A DNA stretch of 8,154 bases from an uncultured Clostridia bacterium (GCA_937892135.1 CALAUK010000111.1:1-8154); one strand, 5' to 3'; shown: positions 1 through 6,442, counted from the first letter of the stretch. The notes: generated by a model not told the origin, from the sequence alone. A program made the numbers and translations.

Positions 1-520
1 ATTTATAAATCCATTTTTCCTGCTTTGGAGCGCCAAGGCAAACAAAAACTATGTCGGGCTTTAATAAAGAAATTTCTTTTGCGATTTGTTCTGATTCCTC
101 TTCTTTAAAATATCCGTCTCTTGTGCCGCATATACATATTCCGGGGTAAAGGGATAAAAGCTTTTCTGCTGCTGCATCAGACACTCCCGGTTTTGAGCCG
201 AACAAAAATACTTTTTTGTTAAGAGGCGCAGCATTTTTAATAAGCTCGTGCAAAAAATCATAGCCTGCAACTCTTTCTTTTAAAGGTAAGCCTAAAATTT
301 TTGATGCCAAAACAACACCGATGCCATCGGCTGTGTTTAAATCGGCGGAGTTTAAAATGTCTTTAAACCCATCGTCCTGGTAGCCTACATATATAATTTC
401 TGAATTAGGTGTGTATATAACATGATTTTTGCCGTCAGAAAAAAAGCCAAGCGCTTTATCTACGGCTTCTTTCATTGTCACATAAGAAATATTTACACCT
501 AGGATATTTATTTTTTTCAT
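1..520 (-). CDS. WecG/TagA/CpsF-family glycosyltransferase, N-terminal part (C-terminus off window)
   Basis: The ORF starts at ATG 518-520 and runs leftward off the edge, giving 173 residues of a family usually about 240-250 long. Visible family features are the N-terminal MKKINILGV strand, the TPNSE motif with Thr37, the ADGIGVV motif with Asp65, the LPLKERVAGYD segment, FLFGSKPGV (a nucleotide-sugar-binding type loop), and LGAPKQEKWI just before the edge. In TagA, a threonine and an aspartate at these same positions are the active-site residues. Such enzymes transfer N-acetylmannosamine or a related sugar from a UDP donor to an undecaprenyl-PP-GlcNAc lipid at the inner face of the membrane, for wall teichoic acid, capsule or similar glycans. 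A GGGGAA Shine-Dalgarno lies just upstream and a sigma-A-type promoter is at 558-586. The exact sugar and polymer cannot be decided because no other glycan gene is in view. The family call is firm; the tagA role is inference. Confidence 0.93.
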   Translation of the reverse strand, partial: MKKINILGVNISYVTMKEAVDKALGFFSDGKNHVIYTPNSEIIYVGYQDDGFKDILNSADLNTADGIGVVLASKILGLPLKERVAGYDFLHELIKNAAPLNKKVFLFGSKPGVSDAAAEKLLSLYPGICICGTRDGYFKEEESEQIAKEISLLKPDIVFVCLGAPKQEKWIYK

Positions 521-557
521 CTTGTTTCCCCGTTTCGAAATTAAATGGTATGGGTTT

Positions 558-586
558 ATTATACTACAAGATTTTAGAAAAAACAA
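558..586 (-). promoter_or_regulatory. Sigma-A-type promoter for the TagA-like gene
   Basis: On the minus strand, TTGTTT (581-586) and a perfect TATAAT (558-563) are separated by 17 bp. They sit about 40 bp upstream of the start codon at 520. It is divergent from the feo promoter, and the two -35 elements are about 23 bp apart. Confidence 0.65.
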
Positions 587-591
587 TACCA

Positions 592-603
592 AAAATGCAT
601 TTT
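592..603. repeat. 12-bp perfect palindrome between divergent promoters
   Basis: AAAATGCATTTT is perfectly self-complementary. It lies between the -35 element of the minus-strand promoter (581-586) and that of the feo promoter (610-615). The position would suit an operator affecting either promoter, but AT-rich DNA produces such palindromes by chance and it matches no operator I know. It is reported as a structure only. Confidence 0.35.
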
Positions 604-609
604 AAAAGG

Positions 610-638
610 TTGACAAAAAGATGCAAAAAAGATATAAT
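610..638 (+). promoter_or_regulatory. Perfect-consensus sigma-A promoter for the feo operon
   Basis: TTGACA (610-615), a 17-bp spacer and TATAAT (633-638) match the housekeeping consensus at all 12 positions. The predicted transcription start is near 644-646, leaving a leader of only about 20 nt before feoA, too short for a riboswitch. I see no convincing Fur-box inverted repeat over the promoter, although iron repression of feo would be expected. Confidence 0.85.
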
Positions 639-665
639 ATTTTAATGTATGAATAAAGAAAGGCT

Positions 666-908
666 ATGGTAAATGATATGACTTTAGCGGATTTAAAGAT
701 TGGTGAAAGTGCATATATAAAAGATGTCGGAGGCGATGGAGCATTAAGAAGAAGGCTTCTTGATATGGGGCTTACTCCGAAGACAAAGGTGCTTTTAAAA
801 AAGACAGCGCCTCTTGGAGACCCTTTAGAGCTTTTTCTTCGCGGATATGAGCTTACGCTTCGTAAAGAAGACGCAAAAAACATTAAAGTAGAAAGGGTTG
901 GTGAGTGA
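666..908 (+). CDS. feoA: FeoA, ferrous iron transport accessory protein
   Basis: This 80-residue protein has the full FeoA (SH3-like beta-barrel) signature: MTLADLKIG at the start, RRRLLDMGLTPKTKV in the middle, and APLGDPLELFLRGYELTLRKEDA near the end. FeoA is a small cytosolic protein that acts with the membrane GTPase FeoB in Fe(II) uptake. It is first in the operon, about 20 nt after the predicted transcription start, and its TGA (906-908) overlaps the feoB start. The start codon is uncertain. ATG 666 has AGAAAGG only 2 nt upstream, which is too close, while ATG 678, where the conserved MTLADLK begins, has it 14 nt upstream, which is far. Either gives a complete domain. The gene is intact. 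Confidence 0.95.
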   Translation: MVNDMTLADLKIGESAYIKDVGGDGALRRRLLDMGLTPKTKVLLKKTAPLGDPLELFLRGYELTLRKEDAKNIKVERVGE

Positions 909-2938
909 TGAAATACACGTTTGCCCTTGTGGGTAATCAGAATTCAGGAAAAACAACTCTTTTTAATCAGCTTACGGGAAGCAATCAGCACGTTGGAAAT
1001 TTCCCCGGTGTAACTGTGGAGAAAAAAGAGGGCGTTATGAGAAAGGAAAAGAACGCCGTTGTTGTGGATTTGCCCGGAATTTATTCTCTTTCTCCTTATA
1101 CTGCAGAAGAGGTTGTTACCCGCGACTTTGCTTTAGGAGTTGACGGCGAAAAGCCTGATGGAATTATAAATATTGTTGATGCAACAAACATAGAAAGAAA
1201 CCTTTATTTAACACTTCAGCTTGCAGAGCTTAAAATCCCTATGGTGCTTGCTCTTAATATGATGGACGAGGTAGCCCAGAACGGAAATTTTATTGATATT
1301 AAAAAGCTTTCTGAGATGCTTGGAATTCCCGTTGTGCCTATTTCTGCAAGCCATAATGACGGAGTAGATGAGCTTGTGAGTGTATGCTTAGAAACTATTA
1401 AAAACAAAAAAGCTCCCGACAAGGTAGACTTTTGCCGTGACGGTGACTTACATAAGGCAATTCACTCTGTTGCGCATATTGTTGAAGACCATGCAAAAGA
1501 GAAAGGCATTCCTGTGCGCTTCGCCGCAACAAAGCTTATTGAGGGCGATGAGCCGATGCAAAAGCTCTTAGATCTTCACGAAAATGAAATTTCTCTTATT
1601 AAGATTATAACAGAGGACCTTGAAAAAAGCCTTTTGACATATCGTGATGCGGCACTCGCTGATATGCGTTATGACTACATAGAAGATGTTTGCAAGAATG
1701 CGGTATTTAAGAAAAGCGTTGTAACAAAACAGCAGAAAAGAACCGAAAAGATAGATAATATACTTACTCATAAGATATTTTCAATTCCTATATTTATAGG
1801 AGTAATGTTTTTGGTTTTCTATCTTACATTCGGTATTTTCGGTGCGACTCTTTCGGGATGGTTTGAAGAGGGTATCGATGCTGTTATAGGCGTAATTGAT
1901 AATGCATTGGGAGTCTGGGGCGTATCTGAATGGCTTCATTCTCTTATAATTGACGGCGTATGCGCAGGTGTCGGAAGCGTTTTGTCATTCCTGCCGACAA
2001 TTGTTATTTTGTTTTTCTTCTTATCTATTTTGGAAGACAGCGGTTATATGGCGCGTGTTGCCTTTGTTATGGATAAGCTTCTTCGTAAGATTGGTCTTTC
2101 GGGAAAGAGCATAGTGCCGATGCTTATTGGTTTTGGCTGCAGTGTTCCTGCAATAATGAGCACAAGAACTCTTTCAAGCGAGAGAGACAGAAAAATGACG
2201 ATTTTACTTGTGCCGTTTATGTCGTGCAGTGCTAAAATGCCTATTTATGCAGTGTTTACAAAGGCGTTTTTCCCACAGAGCGGAGCTCTGGTTATGGTAG
2301 TTTTGTATTTTGTGGGAATACTTATGGGAATTGTTTCGGCTCTTATATTTAAAGAAACCTTGTTTAAGGGAAAAAGCATTCCCTTTGTTATGGAGCTTCC
2401 GTCATACAGAATGCCCTCTGCAAAAAGCGTTATGCTTCATATGTGGGATAAGGCAAAGGACTTTATTGTCCGCGCATTTACGGTAATCTTCTATGCGACG
2501 ATTATAATATGGCTACTTCAGAGCTTTGATATAAGATTTAACTTTATAACCGACAGTTCACACAGTATATTGGCTTATATATCAAAGTTTATTGCGCCCG
2601 TTTTTTATCCTTTGGGCTTTGGAGACTGGAAAGCAGTTTCAGCTCTTATAACAGGTCTTTCTGCAAAAGAGGCGGTTGTAAGCTCTTTGGCTGTTTTAAC
2701 AGGAGCGGGAGAAGCAGGCTTAAATAATGCACTTTACGCTATGTTTGGAACAAATATTTTGTCCGTCTGGTCATTTTTGATATTCACGCTTTTGTATATG
2801 CCGTGCGTTGCGGCTATGGCGGCTGTGCGCCGTGAGCTTGGAAGCGGAAAGGCGGCAGTTCTTGCGATGGCATATCAGACGGTGTTTGCTTATGTGTGTG
2901 CGTTTTTAATTTATCAGATAGGCGGTTTGTTTATATGA
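908..2938 (+). CDS. feoB: FeoB, ferrous iron transporter with cytoplasmic GTPase domain
   Basis: FeoB is the membrane permease for Fe(II) import. Counting from ATG 908 (676 aa), the N-terminal G domain shows G1 GNQNSGKT (residues 9-16), the HVGNFPGVTVEKKEG switch-I region with the G2 threonine, G3 DLPG (54-57), G4 NMMD (117-120) and G5 SAS (146-148). A helical FeoB_Cyto/GDI-type segment follows to about residue 285. The membrane domain then begins near IFSIPIFIGVMFLVF and contains the paired gate repeats, including SGYMARVAFVMD, IGFGCSVPAIMSTR (Cys411) and PFMSCSAKMPIYA (Cys440), plus a late Cys633. The length is normal for clostridial FeoB, and the G1 glutamine replacing the usual proline is common in that group. 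ATG 908 overlaps the feoA stop as TGATG. The in-frame GTG at 905 is an alternative that adds one residue; AAAGGG (892-897) is 10 nt from the ATG and 7 nt from the GTG. Tight overlaps on both sides imply translational coupling. Confidence 0.98.
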   Translation: MKYTFALVGNQNSGKTTLFNQLTGSNQHVGNFPGVTVEKKEGVMRKEKNAVVVDLPGIYSLSPYTAEEVVTRDFALGVDGEKPDGIINIVDATNIERNLYLTLQLAELKIPMVLALNMMDEVAQNGNFIDIKKLSEMLGIPVVPISASHNDGVDELVSVCLETIKNKKAPDKVDFCRDGDLHKAIHSVAHIVEDHAKEKGIPVRFAATKLIEGDEPMQKLLDLHENEISLIKIITEDLEKSLLTYRDAALADMRYDYIEDVCKNAVFKKSVVTKQQKRTEKIDNILTHKIFSIPIFIGVMFLVFYLTFGIFGATLSGWFEEGIDAVIGVIDNALGVWGVSEWLHSLIIDGVCAGVGSVLSFLPTIVILFFFLSILEDSGYMARVAFVMDKLLRKIGLSGKSIVPMLIGFGCSVPAIMSTRTLSSERDRKMTILLVPFMSCSAKMPIYAVFTKAFFPQSGALVMVVLYFVGILMGIVSALIFKETLFKGKSIPFVMELPSYRMPSAKSVMLHMWDKAKDFIVRAFTVIFYATIIIWLLQSFDIRFNFITDSSHSILAYISKFIAPVFYPLGFGDWKAVSALITGLSAKEAVVSSLAVLTGAGEAGLNNALYAMFGTNILSVWSFLIFTLLYMPCVAAMAAVRRELGSGKAAVLAMAYQTVFAYVCAFLIYQIGGLFI

Positions 2939-3078
2939 TAGATTTGCTCGTTATAGCTTTTCTTGTTATTATCTTAGTGCTTTCTCTTTTGCTTTACAGA
3001 AAGTACAGAAAAAAAGGCGGCTGCTGTGGTTGCTCGGGCAACTGCAATAATTGCAAAATAAAAAAGGTTGAGAAATAA
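2935..3078 (+). CDS. FeoB-associated Cys-rich small membrane protein
   Basis: This 47-residue protein starts at ATG 2935, which overlaps the feoB stop as ATGA. AGGCGG (2920-2925), 9 nt upstream, supports this start. An in-frame ATG at 2896 would give a longer product but lies inside feoB and has no such support. Residues 2-20 are one hydrophobic membrane helix. A basic stretch (YRKYRKK) follows, then a glycine- and cysteine-rich tail GGCCGCSGNCNNC with five cysteines, and a lysine-rich end. This matches the FeoB-associated Cys-rich membrane protein family found directly after feoB in Firmicutes. By topology (positive-inside rule) the cysteine tail is probably cytosolic. A role in metal handling or in supporting FeoB, analogous to FeoC, is inferred from position and cysteines; the family's biochemistry is little known. 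Confidence 0.9.
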   Translation: MIDLLVIAFLVIILVLSLLLYRKYRKKGGCCGCSGNCNNCKIKKVEK

Positions 3079-3092
3079 TTCTCAACCTTTTT
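3061..3092. terminator. Bidirectional Rho-independent terminator between feo operon and phosphohexomutase gene
   Basis: A perfect 14-bp stem pairs AAAAAGGTTGAGAA (3061-3074) with its complement (3079-3092) around a 4-nt ATAA loop. T-rich runs follow on the plus strand (TTTTTATTTT) and on the minus strand (TTTTTATTTT), so it can stop both convergent transcripts. The 5' arm encodes the last residues of the Cys-rich protein, and that gene's TAA stop (3076-3078) lies in the loop. The mutase stop codon is 3 bp beyond the other arm. Confidence 0.93.
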
Positions 3093-3095
3093 ATT

Positions 3096-4820
3096 TTACA
3101 GATTAATTGCTTTTCTGACTTCTTTTTCAAGAAATGCGATTTTCTCTTCGGATTCTTTTAAAGAATCTGTCGCAGTGCCTAAGTAAAGTTTAATTTTAGG
3201 CTCTGTGCCTGAGGGTCTTATAACAACAAAGGATTTGTTGTCAGAAAGCTTAAACTTTAAAACATCGCTTGAAACGAAGCCTTTTAGCTCTGTTTCGCCG
3301 TTTTCACCGTAGGCTTTTAAAGTCTCGTAGTCTTCTAAAACCTTTACCTTTATTCCGCCGAATTCTGTCGGGGGATTTTTTCTTATATCCTCTGTAAGCT
3401 TTTTCATTTTCTCCATGCCGTCTTTTCCGGGCATTGTTACGGAAATGGTTTTTTCTTTATAAAAGCCGTAGCGCTTATAAATATCCATAAGTCCGTCGTA
3501 AAGTGTCATACCCTGCTTTTTATAGCTTGCCGCCATTTCGGAGATAAGCATAACTGCGCCGACTGCATCTTTGTCACGGGCATAAGTTCCCGGAAGATAG
3601 CCGTGGCTTTCCTCGAAACCAAAAACATACTCGTTTGAGCCTGTTTTTTCATAGTTTGCAATCTTCTGCGCAATATACTTAAAGCCTGTAAGCACGTTTT
3701 CTAATATAACGCCGTATTCATCTGCGATAGCCTGGATAAGCTCGCTTGTAACTATTGTTTTTATAATGGTTGATTTATTGTTTAATGTGCCGTTTTTCTT
3801 CTTCGCGCTTAAAACATATTCGCACAAAAGCGCGCCTATCTGATTTCCTGTAAGCGTCTGATAGTTTCCGTCTGAATCTCTTACTACTATTCCAACTCTG
3901 TCTGCATCGGGGTCTGTTCCGATAACCAATGAGGCATCGTTTGCCTTTGCAAGCTCGATTGCATCCAAAAAAGCTTCCTGATTTTCAGGGTTTGGCGATT
4001 TAACAGTCGGGAAAGCGGGGTCTGCTATCGCCTGCTTTGGCTCAACGGTAAAATTCTTAACGCCCGTGCGCTTTAAAATCTCTGTAACGGGGCGAAGACC
4101 TGTTCCGTGAAGAGGAGTGTATATAAGCTTAAAATCGTCAGAAACTTCTCTTATAACATCGGGATTGATACTTTGCTTTAAAACAGCCTCTAAAAATGCC
4201 TCGTCTGCCTCTTTTCCTATAATGTTAAAAAGAGGACTTTCATCAAGCTCGCTGTCTGAAATTATTTTAACATCTTTAAAAATATCGTAGCTGTTTACAA
4301 CATTTCCGATTAAATCGCTTGCTTCGGGCGGGAACTGACCGCCGTCTTCTCCGTATGCCTTAAAGCCGTTGTACTCTTTGGGATTGTGGCTTGCGGTAAT
4401 CATAACGCCTGCCGCAGCTTTATAATATCTTATTCCAAAGGATACCTCGGGAGTTGCGTGAACTACATCAAATAAATACGCCTTGATACCGTTTGCAACT
4501 AAAACCCTTGCGGTTTCGCGTGCGAACTCTTCTGAAAAGTATCTCGTGTCGTAACCTATAACAACGCCACGCTCTTCGCCGTTTACGCTTTTAACGTATG
4601 CGCTCATACCCTGAGCGGCACGGCGAACTGTGTATATATTCATTCTGTTTGTACCCATTCCTATAACACCGCGCATACCTGCGGTGCCGAATTCAAGGTC
4701 CTGATAGAATCTGTCTTCTATTTCGCTTTCTGTGGCGTTTTTTAATTCTTTTATTTCTTCGTCATTAAGAACGCCGCTGTTTAGCCAATCATTTAAAAAT
4801 AAAGCTGAGCTTTTTCTCAT
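3096..4820 (-). CDS. pgcA: Alpha-D-phosphohexomutase (phosphoglucomutase/phosphomannomutase)
   Basis: This 574-residue enzyme interconverts hexose 1- and 6-phosphates through a phosphoserine intermediate. All four family active-site elements are present: the phosphoserine loop TASHNP (residues 142-147, catalytic Ser144), the Mg2+ loop DPDADR (303-308), the sugar-binding loop GFEESHGY (401-408), and the C-terminal phosphate-binding loop RPSGTEPK (535-542). FGTAGMRG at 44-51 is typical of the long phosphoglucomutase-like group that includes Bacillus PgcA (about 580 aa). This form usually supplies glucose 1-phosphate for UDP-glucose and envelope glycans. Mannose versus glucose preference cannot be read from these motifs, so the gene symbol is a best guess. 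ATG 4818-4820 is preceded by AAAGGGG with 9-nt spacing. The gene lies 63 nt downstream of sigF on the same strand, with its own promoter between. It is complete and unbroken. Confidence 0.95.
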   Translation of the reverse strand: MRKSSALFLNDWLNSGVLNDEEIKELKNATESEIEDRFYQDLEFGTAGMRGVIGMGTNRMNIYTVRRAAQGMSAYVKSVNGEERGVVIGYDTRYFSEEFARETARVLVANGIKAYLFDVVHATPEVSFGIRYYKAAAGVMITASHNPKEYNGFKAYGEDGGQFPPEASDLIGNVVNSYDIFKDVKIISDSELDESPLFNIIGKEADEAFLEAVLKQSINPDVIREVSDDFKLIYTPLHGTGLRPVTEILKRTGVKNFTVEPKQAIADPAFPTVKSPNPENQEAFLDAIELAKANDASLVIGTDPDADRVGIVVRDSDGNYQTLTGNQIGALLCEYVLSAKKKNGTLNNKSTIIKTIVTSELIQAIADEYGVILENVLTGFKYIAQKIANYEKTGSNEYVFGFEESHGYLPGTYARDKDAVGAVMLISEMAASYKKQGMTLYDGLMDIYKRYGFYKEKTISVTMPGKDGMEKMKKLTEDIRKNPPTEFGGIKVKVLEDYETLKAYGENGETELKGFVSSDVLKFKLSDNKSFVVIRPSGTEPKIKLYLGTATDSLKESEEKIAFLEKEVRKAINL

Positions 4821-4845
4821 TACACAAAACCCCTTTCATAAGTAT

Positions 4846-4875
4846 ATTCTAACAAATAAACATTGCTTAAGTCAA
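4846..4875 (-). promoter_or_regulatory. Sigma-A-type promoter for the phosphohexomutase gene
   Basis: On the minus strand, TTGACT (4870-4875) and TAGAAT (4846-4851) are separated by 18 bp, each one base off consensus. They lie in the 63-bp gap after sigF, about 25 bp upstream of the mutase start codon. No terminator hairpin is visible in the gap, so spoIIA transcripts may also run into the mutase gene. Confidence 0.6.
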
Positions 4876-4883
4876 TATAAAAA

Positions 4884-5552
4884 TTAAATATCAGCTATAA
4901 GTCTTTGCCTTAACAGAGAGAGAGCCTTTTTTTCAAATCTTGAAATCTGAACCTGGCTTGTGTTTAATGTTTTTGCAACATCTGCCTGAGTCATATTTAA
5001 TGTGTATCTTTTAATTATGATGTCTTTGTATTTTTCCGGAAGAGAGGACATAGCATCCTCAAGAGTTATTTTATCTATTGTGTTTTCCTCCTTGTCTTCT
5101 ATTTTTAAAACGGAGTCATTGATAGAGCCGTCATCTGTGTATATGGAAGAAACTGAATTTGAAGATAAAAGAGCGTAGGAGATGGATTCTTTGTCCTCGC
5201 CTAAAATTTCACTAAGCGCATTTATACTGGGCTCTTCTCCGTGCTTTTTTATGTATGCTTCGCGGGCGGCACAAATTTTAAAATAAAGATTTTTTACTGA
5301 CCTTGATATTTTAATCTGCCCGTCATCACGGAAAAAACGCCTTATTTCTCCTGCGATAAAGGGCACAGCATAGGTGGTAAATTTCGTGTTAAAGCTTTTA
5401 TCGTAGCCTTTTGCCGCTTTTAAAAAACCCACACACCCAAGCTGAAAAAGCTCTTCTGTGTCAATTCCGCGCCCTGAAAAACGCTTTGCAACGCTTATTA
5501 TGAGGCCGCGGTGCGTCTCAAACAGCAATTCGTTTTCGGCTTTAATATTCAA
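4884..5552 (-). CDS. sigF: Sporulation sigma factor sigma-F (SpoIIAC)
   Basis: Sigma-F directs the first forespore-specific transcription after the asymmetric division. The 222-residue product shows region 2.1-2.2 (LIISVAKRF; DTEELFQLGCVGFLKAAKGYD, 31-51), region 2.3-2.4 (FTTYAVPFIAGEIRRFFRDDG, 58-78), the ISRSVKNL start of region 3 (82-89), and a region 4.2 helix-turn-helix (MTQADVAKTLNTSQVQISRFEKKAL, about 187-211, split here only by residue count). Sigma-G is similar, but position after spoIIAA-spoIIAB identifies sigma-F. The start is a TTG (5550-5552), with GAGGTG (5560-5565) 7 nt upstream. The frame is open only to a TGA at 5580-5582 and holds no ATG or GTG, so no longer start is available. 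Bacillus sigma-F is about 255 residues. This one lacks roughly the first 33, the segment before region 2.1. Only 4 nt separate it from spoIIAB. Confidence 0.93.
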   Translation of the reverse strand: MNIKAENELLFETHRGLIISVAKRFSGRGIDTEELFQLGCVGFLKAAKGYDKSFNTKFTTYAVPFIAGEIRRFFRDDGQIKISRSVKNLYFKICAAREAYIKKHGEEPSINALSEILGEDKESISYALLSSNSVSSIYTDDGSINDSVLKIEDKEENTIDKITLEDAMSSLPEKYKDIIIKRYTLNMTQADVAKTLNTSQVQISRFEKKALSLLRQRLIADI

Positions 5553-5556
5553 ATTT

Positions 5557-5982
5557 TCACACCTCGCAAATTCGTTTAGTCATCTCAACTGTCGTACCCT
5601 CGCCCTCGGCGCTTGAAACATTAATACTGTCCATAAAAACGCTCATAACAGTAAAGCCCATTCCGCTCCTTTCGCCTAAAGTGTCCTCGGTGTATAAAGG
5701 CTCCATAGCCTGTTTGATATTTTTTATGCCCTTGCCCGTGTCGGAAACTTTTACATTTAACACTCCGTCTGTCAGGCTGCATTCTACTAAAACCTCGCAC
5801 TCGGGGTTCTGATTATAGCCGTGTATAATTGCATTTGTAACCGCTTCTGATACTGCGGTCTTGATGTCTAACAGGGTTTCCATAGTGGGGTCAAGACCTA
5901 AAATAAAAGAAGAGACTGCAATTCTTGCAAAGCTTTCGTTTTCTGAAAGCGCAGAAAATTTTAATGTCATTTTATTTTCCAT
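5557..5982 (-). CDS. spoIIAB: Anti-sigma-F factor and serine kinase SpoIIAB
   Basis: SpoIIAB binds sigma-F and holds it inactive, and also phosphorylates SpoIIAA. The 141-residue protein carries a GHKL-type ATPase fold: N box SEAVTNAIIHGY (Glu46 and Asn50), G1 box DTGKGI (81-86) and lid/G2 segment GERSGMGF (103-110). ALSENESFAR places an arginine at residue 20, which matches the arginine of Bacillus SpoIIAB that contacts sigma-F and SpoIIAA. ATG 5980-5982 is chosen because GGAGGG (5990-5995) is 7 nt upstream and because MENKMTLKFSALSENESFAR aligns residue for residue with the Bacillus N-terminus. A TTG one codon earlier is less likely. It follows spoIIAA by 15 nt and precedes sigF by 4 nt. 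All key residues are intact. Confidence 0.97.
   Translation of the reverse strand: MENKMTLKFSALSENESFARIAVSSFILGLDPTMETLLDIKTAVSEAVTNAIIHGYNQNPECEVLVECSLTDGVLNVKVSDTGKGIKNIKQAMEPLYTEDTLGERSGMGFTVMSVFMDSINVSSAEGEGTTVEMTKRICEV
5560..5565 (-). promoter_or_regulatory. Ribosome binding site fixing the TTG start of sigF
   Basis: GAGGTG on the minus strand lies 7 nt before the TTG codon at 5550-5552 and overlaps the 3' end of spoIIAB. It is the only good Shine-Dalgarno near the start of the sigF reading frame and is the main evidence for the non-ATG start. Confidence 0.7.
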
Positions 5983-5997
5983 CAAAAAACCCTCCCT

Positions 5998-6333
5998 TTA
6001 AAGTATTTTAAGTGCAGAATTAACATCTTCTGCACGAATGGCAATCTTGTAAATTCCTGACAGGGCTAAAATTTTATCTGTTTTATCGTCTGCACCTGAA
6101 ATAATAACCCTGCCGCCTATGGGGGAGATAAACTTATATCTTCCCATAATAAGACCGATGCCTGAGCTATCCATAAATTCTAATTTTGATAAGTCAAAGA
6201 TGATGTGCGTTGCCTTGGTGTCGGCAAAATAGAGGTCAATCGTCTCTCGGATGTTTTTTGCGCTGTGATGGTCGAGCGCACTCTTGATTGTGACTATCAT
6301 AGCTTTTTTGCTGTTGTTATATAAAATCTCCAT
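5998..6333 (-). CDS. spoIIAA: Anti-anti-sigma factor SpoIIAA
   Basis: This 111-residue STAS-domain protein is the switch of the sigma-F module. Its unphosphorylated form displaces sigma-F from SpoIIAB, SpoIIAB phosphorylates it, and SpoIIE reactivates it. The phosphorylation motif FMDSSGIGLIMGRYK is present, with Ser57 equivalent to Bacillus Ser58. The early LDHHSA segment and the SPIGG and LSGIYKI segments also match SpoIIAA rather than generic STAS regulators. ATG 6331-6333 has AAAGGA 7 nt upstream. As first gene of the operon it lies about 38 nt downstream of the predicted sigma-H transcription start. Confidence 0.96.
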   Translation of the reverse strand: MEILYNNSKKAMIVTIKSALDHHSAKNIRETIDLYFADTKATHIIFDLSKLEFMDSSGIGLIMGRYKFISPIGGRVIISGADDKTDKILALSGIYKIAIRAEDVNSALKIL

Positions 6334-6377
6334 AAAACCGTCCTTTCTCTTTTGTTTTTAAAAAATGCTTAGAATAA

Positions 6378-6404
6378 ATTAGATGTAAAACAAAAAAATC
6401 CTGC
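6378..6404 (-). promoter_or_regulatory. Candidate sigma-H promoter of the spoIIA operon
   Basis: On the minus strand, GCAGGATTT (6396-6404) fits the sigma-H -35 consensus RnAGGAwWW at every position. After an 11-bp spacer, ATCTAAT (6378-6384) fits the -10 consensus RnnGAAT except for one base (T for G). Spacing and location match the known sigma-H control of spoIIA in Bacillus. Transcription would start near 6371. No convincing sigma-A alternative was found here. Assignment rests on motif fit plus operon identity. Confidence 0.55.
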
Positions 6405-6434
6405 CAAGAAAAATAACTTTTTTTGCAGGATTTT
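6395..6434. repeat. Hairpin with 10-bp arms overlapping the sigma-H -35 element; possible minus-strand terminator
   Basis: AAAATCCTGC (6395-6404) and GCAGGATTTT (6425-6434) are perfect inverted repeats around 20 nt. Inside, AAGAAAA and TTTTTTT can pair further after one unpaired C, with one G-U pair. Read on the minus strand, the 3' arm is followed by more T (seven T in a row in total), so it resembles a Rho-independent terminator that would stop readthrough from the Lrp gene. The same 3' arm contains the proposed sigma-H -35 element. Confidence 0.6.
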
Positions 6435-6442
6435 GACTTTTG

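Noticed and set aside
61..270. Minus-strand 69-codon frame, and similar short frames within feoB (1216-1422, 1568-1771, 602-883)
   Set aside because: They are alternative frames of the glycosyltransferase, feoA and feoB genes, with no initiation signals and no recognisable domains.
630..648. Possible Fur box over the feo -10 region
   Set aside because: The stretch is AT-rich but matches the 7-1-7 Fur inverted repeat at only about half its positions, no better than expected for this composition.
905..934. FeoB G1 loop with Gln in place of the usual Pro as a sign of altered GTPase
   Set aside because: The GKT residues and all other G motifs are intact, and this substitution is common in FeoB proteins of Clostridia.
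2896..2934. Upstream start for the FeoB-associated protein
   Set aside because: It lies inside feoB without its own Shine-Dalgarno. ATG 2935 overlaps the feoB stop and begins directly with the membrane helix.
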